Assembly: GCF_001424425.1 (NCBI RefSeq) | Contig: NZ_LMPT01000012.1 | Span: forward strand, 1-55,177 | Source: Acidovorax sp. Leaf191 | GTDB lineage: Bacteria; Pseudomonadota; Gammaproteobacteria; Burkholderiales; Burkholderiaceae_C | Direction of reading: 5' to 3' | DNA: 55,177 bases | Shown here: positions 43,162 to 52,288 of the stretch, in pieces | Layout: each line of letters begins with the position of its first letter | Numbering within the stretch: the first letter of the stretch is position 1 | The notes under the pieces: model-generated | Database searches by the model: none | Seen by the model: only the letters and a program-made list of their open reading frames with translations | What the model was told of the DNA's origin: nothing | Made by a program: the position numbers and the translations under genes

Positions 43162-43899
43162 ATGATCGAACTCAAGAACGTATCCAAGTGGTATGGCCCC
43201 GTGCAGGTGCTCAACGAATGCTCGGCCACCATCAACAAGGGTGAAGTGGTGGTGGTGTGCGGCCCGTCGGGCTCGGGCAAGTCCACGCTGATCAAGACCA
43301 TCAACGCGCTGGAGCCCTTCCAGAAGGGCGAGATCACGGTCGATGGCATCCGCCTGCACGACCCCAAGACGGACCTGCCCAAGCTGCGCAGCCGCGTGGG
43401 CATGGTGTTCCAGCATTTCGAGCTGTTCCCCCACCTGTCGGTGACGGAGAACCTGACGATCGCGCAGGTCAAGGTGCTGGGCCGCAGTGCGGACGACGCC
43501 AAGAAGCGTGGCCTCAAGATGCTTGAACGCGTGGGCCTGATGGCACACAAGGACAAGTTTCCGGGCCAGCTGTCGGGCGGCCAGCAGCAGCGCGTGGCCA
43601 TTGCCCGTGCGCTGTCGATGGACCCCATCGTGATGCTGTTCGACGAACCCACGTCCGCGCTCGACCCCGAAATGGTCGGCGAAGTGCTGGACGTGATGGT
43701 GGGCCTGGCCAACGAAGGCATGACCATGATGTGCGTGACCCACGAGATGGGCTTCGCCCGCAAGGTGAGCAACCGCGTGATCTTCATGGACGTGGGCGGC
43801 AAGATCCTGGAGGACTGCTCCAAGGACGACTTCTTCAACAACCCGGACGCCCGCCAGCCCCGCACGAAGGACTTCCTCAACAAGATCCTGGCGCACTGA
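43162..43899 (+). CDS. gltL: Glutamate/aspartate ABC transporter ATP-binding protein GltL
   Basis: A 245-residue ABC ATPase with GPSGSGKST (Walker A), [29 protein letters not shown] and the polar-amino-acid GlnQ/GltL pattern [21 protein letters not shown] nine bases upstream selects the ATG at 43162 over a TTG at 43150. It is last in the gltIJKL group and is closed by a strong terminator. Confidence 0.92.
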   Translation: MIELKNVSKWYGPVQVLNECSATINKGEVVVVCGPSGSGKSTLIKTINALEPFQKGEITVDGIRLHDPKTDLPKLRSRVGMVFQHFELFPHLSVTENLTIAQVKVLGRSADDAKKRGLKMLERVGLMAHKDKFPGQLSGGQQQRVAIARALSMDPIVMLFDEPTSALDPEMVGEVLDVMVGLANEGMTMMCVTHEMGFARKVSNRVIFMDVGGKILEDCSKDDFFNNPDARQPRTKDFLNKILAH

Positions 43900-43951
43900 C
43901 CGGTGCGCCCGCATTGCATCGCAGCCCTTCGGGTGCGATGCGGTGGATTCC

Positions 43952-43980
43952 ACAAAGGCGCCTTCGGGCGCCTTTGTTTT
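43952..43980 (+). terminator. Terminator of the glt operon
   Basis: A perfect 11-bp stem ACAAAGGCGCC / GGCGCCTTTGT closes a TTCG tetraloop and is followed by TTT. It lies 53 bp after gltL. Confidence 0.88.
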
Positions 43981-44032
43981 GAGCGCCGCACCTGTCCGCC
44001 AACGGCAGTGGGCGCGCGCTTGCGCTTTCCCG

Positions 44033-44953
44033 CTACTTGCGTGACATCCTGCGCACCGGCTGCTCGGCCACGATGAGCTGCTGGTCCTCCACATCCTTCC
44101 ACAGCGTGTCCCTGCGCTTGAGCGCCTCGGACACCTGGGCATGGCGAAGCTGCGCGACGGCCGAGACCAGGGCATTGCAGACGAAGAACGCGGCGGTGTA
44201 TGAATCGAACGGCGATGCGTTGGACGTGCGCACCTGCACGAGGTGCCGCGCCAGCGCCGCCAGCGGGGCGGCCGGGCTGTCGGTGATGGCCAGCACCTGC
44301 GCGCCCGCGTCGCGAAAGCGCTGGGCCACCTTCACCGGCCCGCTGGCGTAGCGGCGGATGCTGAAGACGAGCAGCGTGTCCTCGGGCTGCACCCACAGCA
44401 GCTGGTCGGTGGCGGCCACCGCACCGGCACCCAGTTCGTGCACGCCCGGGCGGCACATGTTCAGGTGCAGCGCCAGCCACGCGGCCACGGGGGCGCTGTT
44501 GATCTGCGCCAGCACGAAGATCCGCCCCTCGGTCTGAGCGATGCGCCGGGCCATCGCTTCGAAAGCCGCCATGTCCAGGCTGTCGCGGGTGGCGGTGATG
44601 TTGTGCTGGTCGTGCAGCAAAGCATCGTCCACGCACTGCGGCAGGCTGCGCTCGGTGCCGATGGTCACCGGGGCGCGCTGGCCGGCCGTCTGCAGCAGGG
44701 CGGTGACTTCGCCGCGCGCCTCGCGCTGGGCCTCGGCATAGCTGGCGTAGCCCAGCTTGGCGAACAGCCGCACCACGGTCGACGCGCTGGTGCCATTGCG
44801 CGCGGCCAGGGCTGTGGCCGACTCGAGCAGCGCGTGCGGGTAGTCGCGCCCCAGGGCCTCGGCCAGGGCGCGTTCGCTGGCGGTCAGCTCTGCGCTCTGC
44901 CGCGCCAGGCGCTCGGTCAGCAGGCCTGTGGATGTTTGCAATGATGATTTCAT
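44033..44953 (-). CDS. RpiR-family (MurR/RpiR) transcriptional regulator with SIS domain
   Basis: A 306-residue regulator. The N-terminal RpiR helix-turn-helix is at about 28-75 (LLESATALAARNGTSASTVV, then RLFAKLGYASYAEAQREAR), and the SIS domain at about 120-260 (EGRIFVLAQINSAPVAAWLA, then DTLLVFSIRRYASGPVKVAQ). RpiR proteins sense phosphosugars or related metabolites. It is divergent from the M20 peptidase gene, with a 10-bp perfect inverted repeat spanning the region, so it likely controls that gene and itself. Confidence 0.87.
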   Translation of the reverse strand: MKSSLQTSTGLLTERLARQSAELTASERALAEALGRDYPHALLESATALAARNGTSASTVVRLFAKLGYASYAEAQREARGEVTALLQTAGQRAPVTIGTERSLPQCVDDALLHDQHNITATRDSLDMAAFEAMARRIAQTEGRIFVLAQINSAPVAAWLALHLNMCRPGVHELGAGAVAATDQLLWVQPEDTLLVFSIRRYASGPVKVAQRFRDAGAQVLAITDSPAAPLAALARHLVQVRTSNASPFDSYTAAFFVCNALVSAVAQLRHAQVSEALKRRDTLWKDVEDQQLIVAEQPVRRMSRK

Positions 44954-44987
44954 TGATGTCTCTTTTGTGAAAAACGTATTGCAAACA
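44933..44987. promoter_or_regulatory. Inverted-repeat operator in the rpiR/M20 divergent region
   Basis: TGTTTGCAAT (44933-44942) and ATTGCAAACA (44978-44987) are perfect inverted 10-mers with centres 45 bp apart. The left arm lies within the first codons of the RpiR gene. A second palindrome, CAATGA-TGATT-TCATTG, begins at 44940. The layout suggests looping or two bound dimers of RpiR. Confidence 0.65.
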
Positions 44988-45055
44988 TGAACGCCGCATG
45001 CAACACTTCAACCCAGATTCGCGCCCCGACTCCGGGGCAAAACCTGAGGATTGAG

Positions 45056-46225
45056 ATGCAGGATACCCTTGAAAACCAAGGCTTGGCGGTGCGCCAGCGC
45101 ATTCTGGACTGGCTGGCCGGCCAATCCCAAGCCATGCAAGATCTGTTGCAGAAAGTCGTGAACATCGACAGCGGCAGCCGCGACGAGCCAGGTGTGACAG
45201 CGGTGGCCATCGCCCTGCGGGGGCGGCTGGAGGCCGCCGGCGTGGCCGTGCGGTTCGAGCCCGTGCCGGGCTATGGCGTGCTGCTGCACGCCCACGTTCC
45301 CGGCGCCGCCGACGGCCCGCCCATCGTGCTCATGGGCCACATGGACACCGTGTTTCCTGTCGGCACCGTGGCGCGGCGCCCGTTTCGTGTGGAGGACGGC
45401 CGTGCCTACGGCCCCGGCGTGGCCGACATGAAGTCGGGCCTGGTGATGAACGTGTTCGTGGCCGAGGCCTTTGCGCGCTGCGGCGGGCTCAAAGGGCCGC
45501 TGCAGCTGTTCTTTTCGTGCGACGAGGAGATCGGCTCGCCCGTCACGCGCGAGCGCATCATGGCCCAGGCGCGCGGCGTCAAGGCGGTGCTCAATGCCGA
45601 GCCCGGCCGCGTCAGCGGCAACCTGGTGACGAGCCGCAAGGGCTCGATGGTGGTGGAGTTCGAGGTGGAGGGCGTCGCCGCCCACGCCGGCATCAACCAC
45701 GCGGCGGGCGCGAGCGCCATCGAGGCCCTGGCCCGCAAGATATTGGCACTGCACGCGCTGACCGACCCCGCCACGGGCACCACCGTCAACGTGGGCGTGG
45801 TGCACGGCGGCATCGTGCCCAACATGGTGGCCCCGCATGCCAAGGCCGAGGTGGACCTGCGCTTCACCTCCGACACCGATCCGGAGGCACTGCTTCAGAA
45901 GGTGCGCGCCATCGTCGAGGAAGAGTCCGTGCCGCGCACCCAGGGCCGCATCACCGAATCGCGCCGCACGTTGCCCATGAAGCCCACGCCCGACGCGCTG
46001 CTGGCGCTGTACCAGCGCGGCGCGCTGTCGTTGGGCTTCGAGGTGCAGGGCGAGTTCACCGGGGGCGCGGCCGACAGCGGCCTGACCGCATCGGTGGGCG
46101 CGCCCACGCTGTGCGGCACCGGCCCCGTGGGCGGCCACCCGCACACCGAGCGCGAGTACTGCGAGCTGTCGACCTTCGTGCCGCGCGCGCAGGCCGTGGC
46201 GCTGGCGGTGCTCGACCACCCCTGA
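45056..46225 (+). CDS. M20 family metallopeptidase (glutamate carboxypeptidase-like)
   Basis: A 389-residue zinc peptidase of the CPG2/M20 group. VLMGHMDTVFPVG and GPGVADMKSG hold metal ligands, CDEEIGS the catalytic and bridging acids, and VGGHPHTEREY the last ligand; the central lid has AHAGINHAAGASAIEALA. No signal peptide is seen, so it is probably cytoplasmic and hydrolyses a peptide or N-acyl amino acid. GAGGA five bases upstream supports the ATG at 45056; an ATG at 44987 would add 23 residues but overlaps the operator. The Bug receptor that follows suggests one uptake-and-cleavage unit. Confidence 0.85.
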   Translation: MQDTLENQGLAVRQRILDWLAGQSQAMQDLLQKVVNIDSGSRDEPGVTAVAIALRGRLEAAGVAVRFEPVPGYGVLLHAHVPGAADGPPIVLMGHMDTVFPVGTVARRPFRVEDGRAYGPGVADMKSGLVMNVFVAEAFARCGGLKGPLQLFFSCDEEIGSPVTRERIMAQARGVKAVLNAEPGRVSGNLVTSRKGSMVVEFEVEGVAAHAGINHAAGASAIEALARKILALHALTDPATGTTVNVGVVHGGIVPNMVAPHAKAEVDLRFTSDTDPEALLQKVRAIVEEESVPRTQGRITESRRTLPMKPTPDALLALYQRGALSLGFEVQGEFTGGAADSGLTASVGAPTLCGTGPVGGHPHTEREYCELSTFVPRAQAVALAVLDHP

Positions 46226-46327
46226 ACCATTCCGCGCCCATCCGCTTGTCCGTACAAGTCAGCACAGGTCCGCCGATGCCGCTGCGCCGACGCTCCATCT
46301 CCATCCCAGTTTCCTGAAAGTAGACCC

Positions 46328-47338
46328 ATGTCTTTTGCCTCGCAAACTCCCCGCCGTCGCGTTCTTTCCGCCAGCCTGGCGCTGGGCCTGGCGGCCATGA
46401 CCGGCCTGGCACCACTGGCCGTGCAGGCCGACGAGAAATACCCTTCGCGCCCGATCACGCTCGTGGTGCCGTTCCCGCCCGGCGGGTCGGTGGACATCAT
46501 GGCGCGCCAGTATTCCGAGCCCCTGTCCAAGGTGCTGGGCGTGCCCATCGTGGTGGAGAACCGTGCCGGCGCGGGCGGCTCGGTGGGTGCGCTGTACGTG
46601 GCGCGTGCCAAGCCCGATGGCTACACGCTGGTCGTGTCGTCGCAAAGCAGCCACCTGGCCAACCCGCTGACCCAGCCCAAGGTGGGCTACGACCCGGTCA
46701 AGGACTTCGAGAACATCGCCATCCTGGGCCGCCAGCCCAACGCACTGGTGGTGCACAGCAGCCTGCCGTTCAAGACGTTCGCCGAGTTCGTGGCCTATGC
46801 CAAGAAGAACCCCGGCAAGCTCAACTACGGCAGCGGCGGCGTGGGCAGCATGGGCCAGCTCAACGTCGAGATGTTCAAGGCCGCGACCGGCGCCTTCACC
46901 ACGCACATCCCGTACCGCGGCGGCACGCCACTGATCACGGCGGTGCTGGCCAACGAGGTGCAGTTCATCCTGGACAACCTGGTCATCATGCTGCCCCACG
47001 TCCAGGCGGGCAAGGTGCGCGCCCTCGCCGTGGCGTCCGACCAGCGCCTGCCGCAGCTGCCCGACGTGCCCACGCTGGCCGAGGTGGGCTACCCAGAGCT
47101 CAACCTCACGTCCTGGACCGGCCTGGCCGCGCCCGGCGGCACGCCCGATGCCGTGGTGCAGACGCTGTTCAAGGCGGTGCGGCAGGTGGCCACGTCGCCC
47201 GCCATGGTCGCCAACCTCAAGGACCGCGGCGTGATCGCGCCGGAAGAGATGACGCCCGCCCAGTTCGAGAAGATGATGTCCGAGCGCCTGGTGAAGTTCG
47301 GCGAAGTGGTGCGCAAGGTCGGTATCACGGCGGAGTGA
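46328..47338 (+). CDS. Tripartite tricarboxylate transporter (Bug) family substrate-binding protein
   Basis: A 336-residue Bug-type receptor. The N-terminus TPRRRVLSASLALGLAAMTG could be a Tat-like signal. YPSRPITLVVPFPPGGSVDI, then VENRAGAGGSVGALYVARAK and GKLNYGSGGVGSMGQLNVEM, are the family hallmarks. Bug proteins are very abundant in Burkholderiales and bind carboxylates and amino acids; no TctAB membrane genes lie nearby. It follows the M20 gene by 102 bp on the same strand and may share its RpiR control. Confidence 0.9.
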   Translation: MSFASQTPRRRVLSASLALGLAAMTGLAPLAVQADEKYPSRPITLVVPFPPGGSVDIMARQYSEPLSKVLGVPIVVENRAGAGGSVGALYVARAKPDGYTLVVSSQSSHLANPLTQPKVGYDPVKDFENIAILGRQPNALVVHSSLPFKTFAEFVAYAKKNPGKLNYGSGGVGSMGQLNVEMFKAATGAFTTHIPYRGGTPLITAVLANEVQFILDNLVIMLPHVQAGKVRALAVASDQRLPQLPDVPTLAEVGYPELNLTSWTGLAAPGGTPDAVVQTLFKAVRQVATSPAMVANLKDRGVIAPEEMTPAQFEKMMSERLVKFGEVVRKVGITAE

Positions 47339-47374
47339 CCTGCTGGCGCCAGGACTGGTGGTGCGTGATAGGCG

Positions 47375-47432
47375 ATTTGAAGGGTTTTGACCGCCTGCCG
47401 CACCGTAGGCAAGCGCCACCAGCTATCAAATG
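47375..47432. repeat. Partial copy of hairpin repeat B before pyrC
   Basis: TTTTGACCGCCTGCC, then GCAAGCGCCACCAGCTATCA, match the right half of repeat B. It fills most of the gap between the Bug gene and pyrC and is a candidate weak terminator. Confidence 0.6.
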
Positions 47433-47477
47433 CATAGCGTGCAATGGGGTGTGGCGCGCAATGGGACAATGCAGGCC

Positions 47478-48530
47478 ATGACCGCCGCATCTTCCCACCC
47501 CCTTCAAACCCTCACCATCACCCGCCCCGACGACTGGCACCTGCATGTGCGCGACGGCGAGCCGCTGCAGACCGTCGTGCCGCACACGGCCGCGCAGTTC
47601 GGCCGCGCGATCATCATGCCGAACCTGCGCCCGCCCGTGACCACGGCGCAGCAGGCGCTCGAGTACAAGCAGCGCATCCTGGCCGCCGTGCCGGCCGGCG
47701 TGCAGTTCGAGCCGCTGATGACGCTGTACCTCACCGACAACCTGCCCGCCGACGAGATCGCGCGCGCCAAGGACGCGGGCGTGGTGGCCTGCAAGCTCTA
47801 CCCCGCCGGCGCCACCACCAACAGCGACGCGGGCGTGACCGACATCCGCAAGACCTACAAGACGCTGGAGGCCATGCAGAAGGCCGGCATCCTGCTGCTG
47901 GTGCATGGCGAAGTCACCAGCAGCGACATCGACCTGTTCGACCGCGAGGCCGTCTTCATCGACCAGCAGCTCATCCCGCTGCGCCGCGACTTCCCCGAGC
48001 TCAAGATCGTCTTCGAGCACATCACCACCAAGGACGCGGCCGACTACGTGCAGGCATCCGACCGCTTCACGGCCGCCACCATCACCGCGCACCACCTGCT
48101 GTACAACCGCAACGCGATCTTCGTCGGCGGCGTGCGCCCGCACTACTACTGCCTGCCCGTGCTCAAGCGCGAGACGCACCGCGTGGCGCTGGTGGAGGCC
48201 GCCACCAGCGGCTCTGCCAAGTTCTTCCTGGGCACCGACAGCGCGCCGCACCCCGCACACCTCAAGGAGCACGCCAGCGGCTGCGCCGGCTGCTACACCG
48301 CGCACGCCGCGATGGAGATGTACGCCGAGGCGTTCGACAACGCGGGGGCACTGGACAAGCTCGAAGGCTTTGCCAGCTTCCACGGCCCCGACTTCTACAG
48401 CCTGCCGCGCAACACCGGCACCATCACCCTGCGCCGCGAATCCTGGACGCCGCCCGAAAGCTTCGTCTTCGGCGAGGCCAACCTCAAGCCCCTGCGCTCC
48501 GGTGAAGCGCTGCCGTGGCGGCTGGTGTAA
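47478..48530 (+). CDS. pyrC: Dihydroorotase
   Basis: A 350-residue class II dihydroorotase, which closes carbamoyl-aspartate to dihydroorotate in pyrimidine synthesis. [11 protein letters not shown] has zinc ligands His21 and His23. Lys106 in [17 protein letters not shown] is the carbamylated bridging residue. HGEVT, EHITTK and LGTDSAPHP supply the rest of the site. The ATG at 47478 gives the family start. The next gene overlaps its 3' end by 16 bp. Confidence 0.94.
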   Translation: MTAASSHPLQTLTITRPDDWHLHVRDGEPLQTVVPHTAAQFGRAIIMPNLRPPVTTAQQALEYKQRILAAVPAGVQFEPLMTLYLTDNLPADEIARAKDAGVVACKLYPAGATTNSDAGVTDIRKTYKTLEAMQKAGILLLVHGEVTSSDIDLFDREAVFIDQQLIPLRRDFPELKIVFEHITTKDAADYVQASDRFTAATITAHHLLYNRNAIFVGGVRPHYYCLPVLKRETHRVALVEAATSGSAKFFLGTDSAPHPAHLKEHASGCAGCYTAHAAMEMYAEAFDNAGALDKLEGFASFHGPDFYSLPRNTGTITLRRESWTPPESFVFGEANLKPLRSGEALPWRLV

Positions 48531-49324
48531 GCCCGCCCACCCCCACGTTGCCGGGCGCCATCGACTGGAGCGCTCCCTGGCTGGCGCCGTGGCGCGCCAG
48601 GGGCCTGCCGGTGGCGCAGCAGGTGCAGGTCGGCAGCCCGGTCGGCCAGGCGCTGCAGGCTGCGGTGCGCGGTGCTGCGCCGGTGGTGTTCGCCGCCCAG
48701 TCCGAGTTGCCCGAGGGCACGGCCTACGAGCAGTACATCTGGGACACCCGCCGCGTACCCACCCGCGACAACCTGCACGACTTCTTCAACGGCCTGGTGT
48801 GGCTGCACTTCCCGCAGGCCAAGCGCCGCCTGAACGAGCTGCAGGCCCAGGCCATCGCGGCCGATGGCGTGCAGGCCGTGCGCGGGCCGCTGCGCGATGC
48901 GCTCACGGTGTTCGATGAAAACGGCGCGGTGCTGCAGGCGCCCGATGCGCTGTGGGATGCCCTTCGCGCACGGGACTGGCAGCGCCTGTTCATCGACCTG
49001 CGCCCGCTGTGGCCCCAGGCCCGGCTGGTGCTGTTCGGCCATGCCTTGCTGGAGAAGCTGGTAGCACCCCGAAAACCCATGGTGGCGCACGTCTATCCAG
49101 CGCCAGTAGCTATCAATTCGGGAGTGATCGGTGCTGGGGACGGCCTGGGCGAGCTCGACGCCTGGCTGGCGCAGGCCGTGCAGCCGCACACCTGGGCTGC
49201 CAAGCCGTTCGTGCCGCTGCCGGTGCTGGGCGTGCCGGGCTGGTGGCCGGCCAACGAGGCCCCCGGCTTTTATGCCGACGCCCAGGTCTTTCGGGCAGCG
49301 CCGCGCCCCGGGCCCCGGCCGTAA
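48515..49324 (+). CDS. DUF3025 domain-containing protein
   Basis: A 269-residue protein of unknown function with the DUF3025 pattern: [20 protein letters not shown], then [20 protein letters not shown] and [24 protein letters not shown] at 48515 overlapping pyrC is the likely start, so the pair may be coupled. No signal peptide or membrane segment is visible. Around 49091-49119 the DNA matches part of hairpin repeat B (GTCTATCCAGCGCCAGTAGC), so residues about 193-202 ([10 protein letters not shown]) may derive from a repeat insertion. Confidence 0.8.
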   Translation: MAAGVSPPTPTLPGAIDWSAPWLAPWRARGLPVAQQVQVGSPVGQALQAAVRGAAPVVFAAQSELPEGTAYEQYIWDTRRVPTRDNLHDFFNGLVWLHFPQAKRRLNELQAQAIAADGVQAVRGPLRDALTVFDENGAVLQAPDALWDALRARDWQRLFIDLRPLWPQARLVLFGHALLEKLVAPRKPMVAHVYPAPVAINSGVIGAGDGLGELDAWLAQAVQPHTWAAKPFVPLPVLGVPGWWPANEAPGFYADAQVFRAAPRPGPRP

Positions 49325-49447
49325 TTCCCGTCAACGCTTGTGTGATCAAGGTCGCGCCGCGGGTTTGCACCTACCATAGCGCGATGAAATCGCGGCCATG
49401 GGCGGGCCGGCGCGGGGTGCAGGCGGCTTTCCACGCTGGGCGTGCCG

Positions 49448-49475
49448 CTTGAAGCACCGCCCCCGGCCCCCATCT
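49448..49475 (+). promoter_or_regulatory. Sigma-32 (heat-shock) type promoter of htpX
   Basis: CTTGAA (49448-49453), 14 bp, then CCCCATCT (49468-49475), matches the RpoH consensus CTTGAAA-N13-CCCCATnT at nearly every position. Transcription would start near 49482, about 43 bases before htpX. Confidence 0.82.
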
Positions 49476-49524
49476 GGACCAGCGAACACTGTTGTTGTTG
49501 TAGACCCCACGGAGAACTCATTCC

Positions 49525-50400
49525 ATGAAGCGGATCCTGTTATTTGTGATGACCAACCTGGCCGTCGTTGTCGTGCTGGGGGTGGTGGCCAGCCTGCTGG
49601 GCGTGAACCGCTACCTCACGGCCAACGGGCTGAACCTGGGCGCGCTGCTGGGCTTTGCGCTCATCATGGGTTTTGGCGGCGCGATCATCTCGCTGCTCAT
49701 CAGCAAGCCCATGGCCAAGTGGACCTCGGGCGTGCGCGTGATCGACGGCACCGGCTCCCCCGATGAGCGCTGGATCGTGGAGACCGTGCGCAAGTTCGCC
49801 GACCAGGCCAAGATCGGCATGCCCGAAGTCGGCATCTTCGAAGGCGACCCGAACGCTTTCGCCACGGGGGCTTTCAAGAACTCGGCGCTGGTGGCGGTGT
49901 CCACCGGCCTGCTGCAGGGCATGACGCGCGACGAGGTCGAGGCCGTCATCGGCCATGAGGTGGCCCACATCGCCAACGGCGACATGGTCACCATGACGCT
50001 GATCCAGGGCGTGATGAACACCTTCGTGGTGTTCCTGTCGCGGGTCATCGGCTACGCGGTCGACAGCTTTTTGCGCAAGAACGACGAGAACAGCTCGGGC
50101 CCCGGCATCGGCTACTACGTGACCACCATCGTGCTCGACATCGTGCTGGGCTTCGTCGCCGCGATGATCGTGGCCTGGTTCAGCCGCCAGCGCGAGTTCC
50201 GCGCCGACGCGGGTGCCGCCCAGCTCATGGGCCGCCGCCAGCCGATGATCAACGCCCTGGCCCGCCTGGGCGGCATGCACCCCGGCGAGCTGCCCAAGAG
50301 CGTCGCCGCCTTCGGCATTGCCGGCGGCATCGGCAAGCTGTTTTCCACCCACCCGCCCATCGAAGAGCGCATCGCCGCGCTGCAGAACGCGCAGCAGTAA
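49525..50400 (+). CDS. htpX: Membrane zinc metalloprotease HtpX
   Basis: A 291-residue inner-membrane protease of family M48. Two N-terminal helices ([40 protein letters not shown]) precede the catalytic HEVAH at 144-148, then two further hydrophobic segments, and [10 protein letters not shown] with the third zinc ligand Glu. It degrades misfolded membrane proteins together with FtsH. The length and motifs are standard. It is monocistronic, with its own heat-shock-type promoter and a strong terminator. Confidence 0.95.
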   Translation: MKRILLFVMTNLAVVVVLGVVASLLGVNRYLTANGLNLGALLGFALIMGFGGAIISLLISKPMAKWTSGVRVIDGTGSPDERWIVETVRKFADQAKIGMPEVGIFEGDPNAFATGAFKNSALVAVSTGLLQGMTRDEVEAVIGHEVAHIANGDMVTMTLIQGVMNTFVVFLSRVIGYAVDSFLRKNDENSSGPGIGYYVTTIVLDIVLGFVAAMIVAWFSRQREFRADAGAAQLMGRRQPMINALARLGGMHPGELPKSVAAFGIAGGIGKLFSTHPPIEERIAALQNAQQ

Positions 50401-50447
50401 GGCGGATTGCACGGGGTTTTCAACGCCCCCGTGCCCCCCACCATCGA

Positions 50448-50480
50448 CCGCCGCAGGGTTTCGCCCTGCGGCGGTTTTTT
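50448..50480 (+). terminator. htpX terminator
   Basis: The stem CCGCCGCAGGG / CCCTGCGGCGG with loop TTTCG is followed by TTTTTT, 48 bp after the stop. Confidence 0.92.
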
Positions 50481-50601
50481 CATGGGCGCCTCGGCGGGGC
50501 CCGGCGCTCGTGGGGGAAGGCCGAGCCGCGGCGAGTGCGGTGGCAGGCGTGCCGAGCGGCCCCTGCCTCTGGGCCCAGGCGTGGGGAGGTGGCCTCAGCT
50601 C

Positions 50602-50629
50602 TCAAGTGTTTGTAACTTTCTGTCGATAA
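50602..50629 (+). promoter_or_regulatory. Sigma-28 (FliA) type promoter of the chemotaxis receptor gene
   Basis: TCAAGTGT (50602-50609) and GTCGATAA (50622-50629) resemble the flagellar consensus TAAAGTTT-N11-GCCGATAA, with a spacer of 12. It lies 76 bp before a methyl-accepting chemotaxis gene, the usual target of FliA. Confidence 0.6.
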
Positions 50630-50704
50630 ACTCGCCACGGGGCCGGGCAGTGTGGCCGGTCGTGTACGCCGTGCCCCGAAAACCTTCTTACGGAACCCTG
50701 TTGT

Positions 50705-52276
50705 ATGTCCATCTCCCACGCACGTGTTGCGGTGCGCCTGGCCCTGGCCTTTGGCGTTGTGTGCCTTGTCATGTCGTTGTCTGCCGCCGTCGGCATCTGG
50801 CGGTTGGCGGGGCTGCAGGACATTGCGGATGACCTGGGGGGCGCCTCGTCGGAACGCGCCTTGCTGGCGCGCGAACTGCACGCCATCGTGGTGCTGAGCT
50901 CGGTGCGCGCCGAGACCCTGCTGGAGATCGACAACGCGGCCTACGCGGCCCGCATCGATGCGGACCGCAAGGTCACCTCGGCCCGCTCGGCCGAGGTGCG
51001 CAAGCGGCTGGACGAACTCGCGGCCGACCCCGAATCACAGGCCCTGTTCGATGCCATCGACAAGGCCGGCAACGGCTTTCGCACGGTGCGCGACGATCTG
51101 GTCAAGCGCCGCAAGGACGGCGAGGCCCTGCCGCCCGACGCCATCGCCACGCGCCTGCGCCCTGCAGCCGATGCGTACGCGGCGTCGGTGAACAAGCTGG
51201 CCGAGTACCAGCGCCAGCGCGTGGTGGAAGCCCGCGAAGCCGCTGGCCGCAGCGAAAGCCAGGGCATCGCGCTGCTGGCGGCAGGCTCTGCCGTGGGGCT
51301 GCTGCTGAGCCTGGCCTGCGCCTGGCTGCTCTCGCGCTCCATCCTGCAGCCCCTGTCACAAGCGTCCGAAGTGACCGACCGCATCGCCGAAGGCGACCTG
51401 ACGACCGCCGTGCCCACGCCCAGTGCCGGCAACCGCGACGAACTGCAAGCCCTGCTGACACGCCTGGGCGGCATGCAGGCACGGCTGGCCGGGCTGGTGG
51501 TGGGCATGCGCCAGGCCAGCACCTCGGTGGCGGGCGCCAGCAGCGAGATCGCCGCGGGCAACAGCGACCTGTCGGCCCGCACCGAGCACACGGCCTCCAA
51601 CCTGGAAGAAATCGCCGCCAGCATGGAAGAACTGCTGGCCACCGTGCGCCACAGCGCCGACGCCGCCGCGCAGGCCAGCAGCCTGGCCACGGGCGCGAGC
51701 GATGTGGCGCGCCGCGGCCGCGAGGCGGTGGACCGCGTGGTCGGTACCATGGACGGCATTGCCCTGTCGTCGCGCCGCATTGCCGACATCACCAGCGTGA
51801 TCGACGGCATCGCGTTCCAGACCAACATCCTCGCGCTCAACGCCGCGGTGGAGGCCGCCCGCGCGGGCGAGCAGGGCCGCGGCTTTGCGGTGGTGGCGGG
51901 CGAGGTGCGAAACCTGGCCCAGCGCTCGGCCACGGCGGCCAAGGAGATCGGCGGCCTGATCAGCGACAGCGTGCGCCAGGTGGACGAAGGCTCCAAGCTC
52001 GTGCACGCGGCCGGCAGCACCATGGGCGAGATCGTCGACTCTGTGGGCCAGGTGGCCACCATCATCGGCGAGATCAGCACCGCCGCGCGCGAGCAGACCA
52101 CGGGCCTGAGCCAGGTGGGCGAGGCCGTGTCGCAGCTCGACCAGATGACGCAGCAGAATGCCGCGCTGGTCGAGGAATCGTCGGCCGCCGCCCAAGGCCT
52201 GCGGGTGCAGGCGCAGCAACTGGCCGAGCTGGTGGAGGCGTTCCGCCTGCCCGCCGGCAACGCGCTGCTGCGTTAG
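50705..52276 (+). CDS. Methyl-accepting chemotaxis protein
   Basis: A 523-residue transmembrane receptor. TM1 is about 12-33, followed by a periplasmic helical sensor domain of about 155 residues, TM2 (about 189-211, [20 protein letters not shown]) and a HAMP domain. The signalling domain has the conserved hairpin tip [20 protein letters not shown] and [20 protein letters not shown]. No C-terminal NWETF-like pentapeptide is present, so adaptation enzymes must bind elsewhere. The ligand is unknown. Confidence 0.93.
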   Translation: MSISHARVAVRLALAFGVVCLVMSLSAAVGIWRLAGLQDIADDLGGASSERALLARELHAIVVLSSVRAETLLEIDNAAYAARIDADRKVTSARSAEVRKRLDELAADPESQALFDAIDKAGNGFRTVRDDLVKRRKDGEALPPDAIATRLRPAADAYAASVNKLAEYQRQRVVEAREAAGRSESQGIALLAAGSAVGLLLSLACAWLLSRSILQPLSQASEVTDRIAEGDLTTAVPTPSAGNRDELQALLTRLGGMQARLAGLVVGMRQASTSVAGASSEIAAGNSDLSARTEHTASNLEEIAASMEELLATVRHSADAAAQASSLATGASDVARRGREAVDRVVGTMDGIALSSRRIADITSVIDGIAFQTNILALNAAVEAARAGEQGRGFAVVAGEVRNLAQRSATAAKEIGGLISDSVRQVDEGSKLVHAAGSTMGEIVDSVGQVATIIGEISTAAREQTTGLSQVGEAVSQLDQMTQQNAALVEESSAAAQGLRVQAQQLAELVEAFRLPAGNALLR

Positions 52277-52288
52277 ACCCTTCCGATC

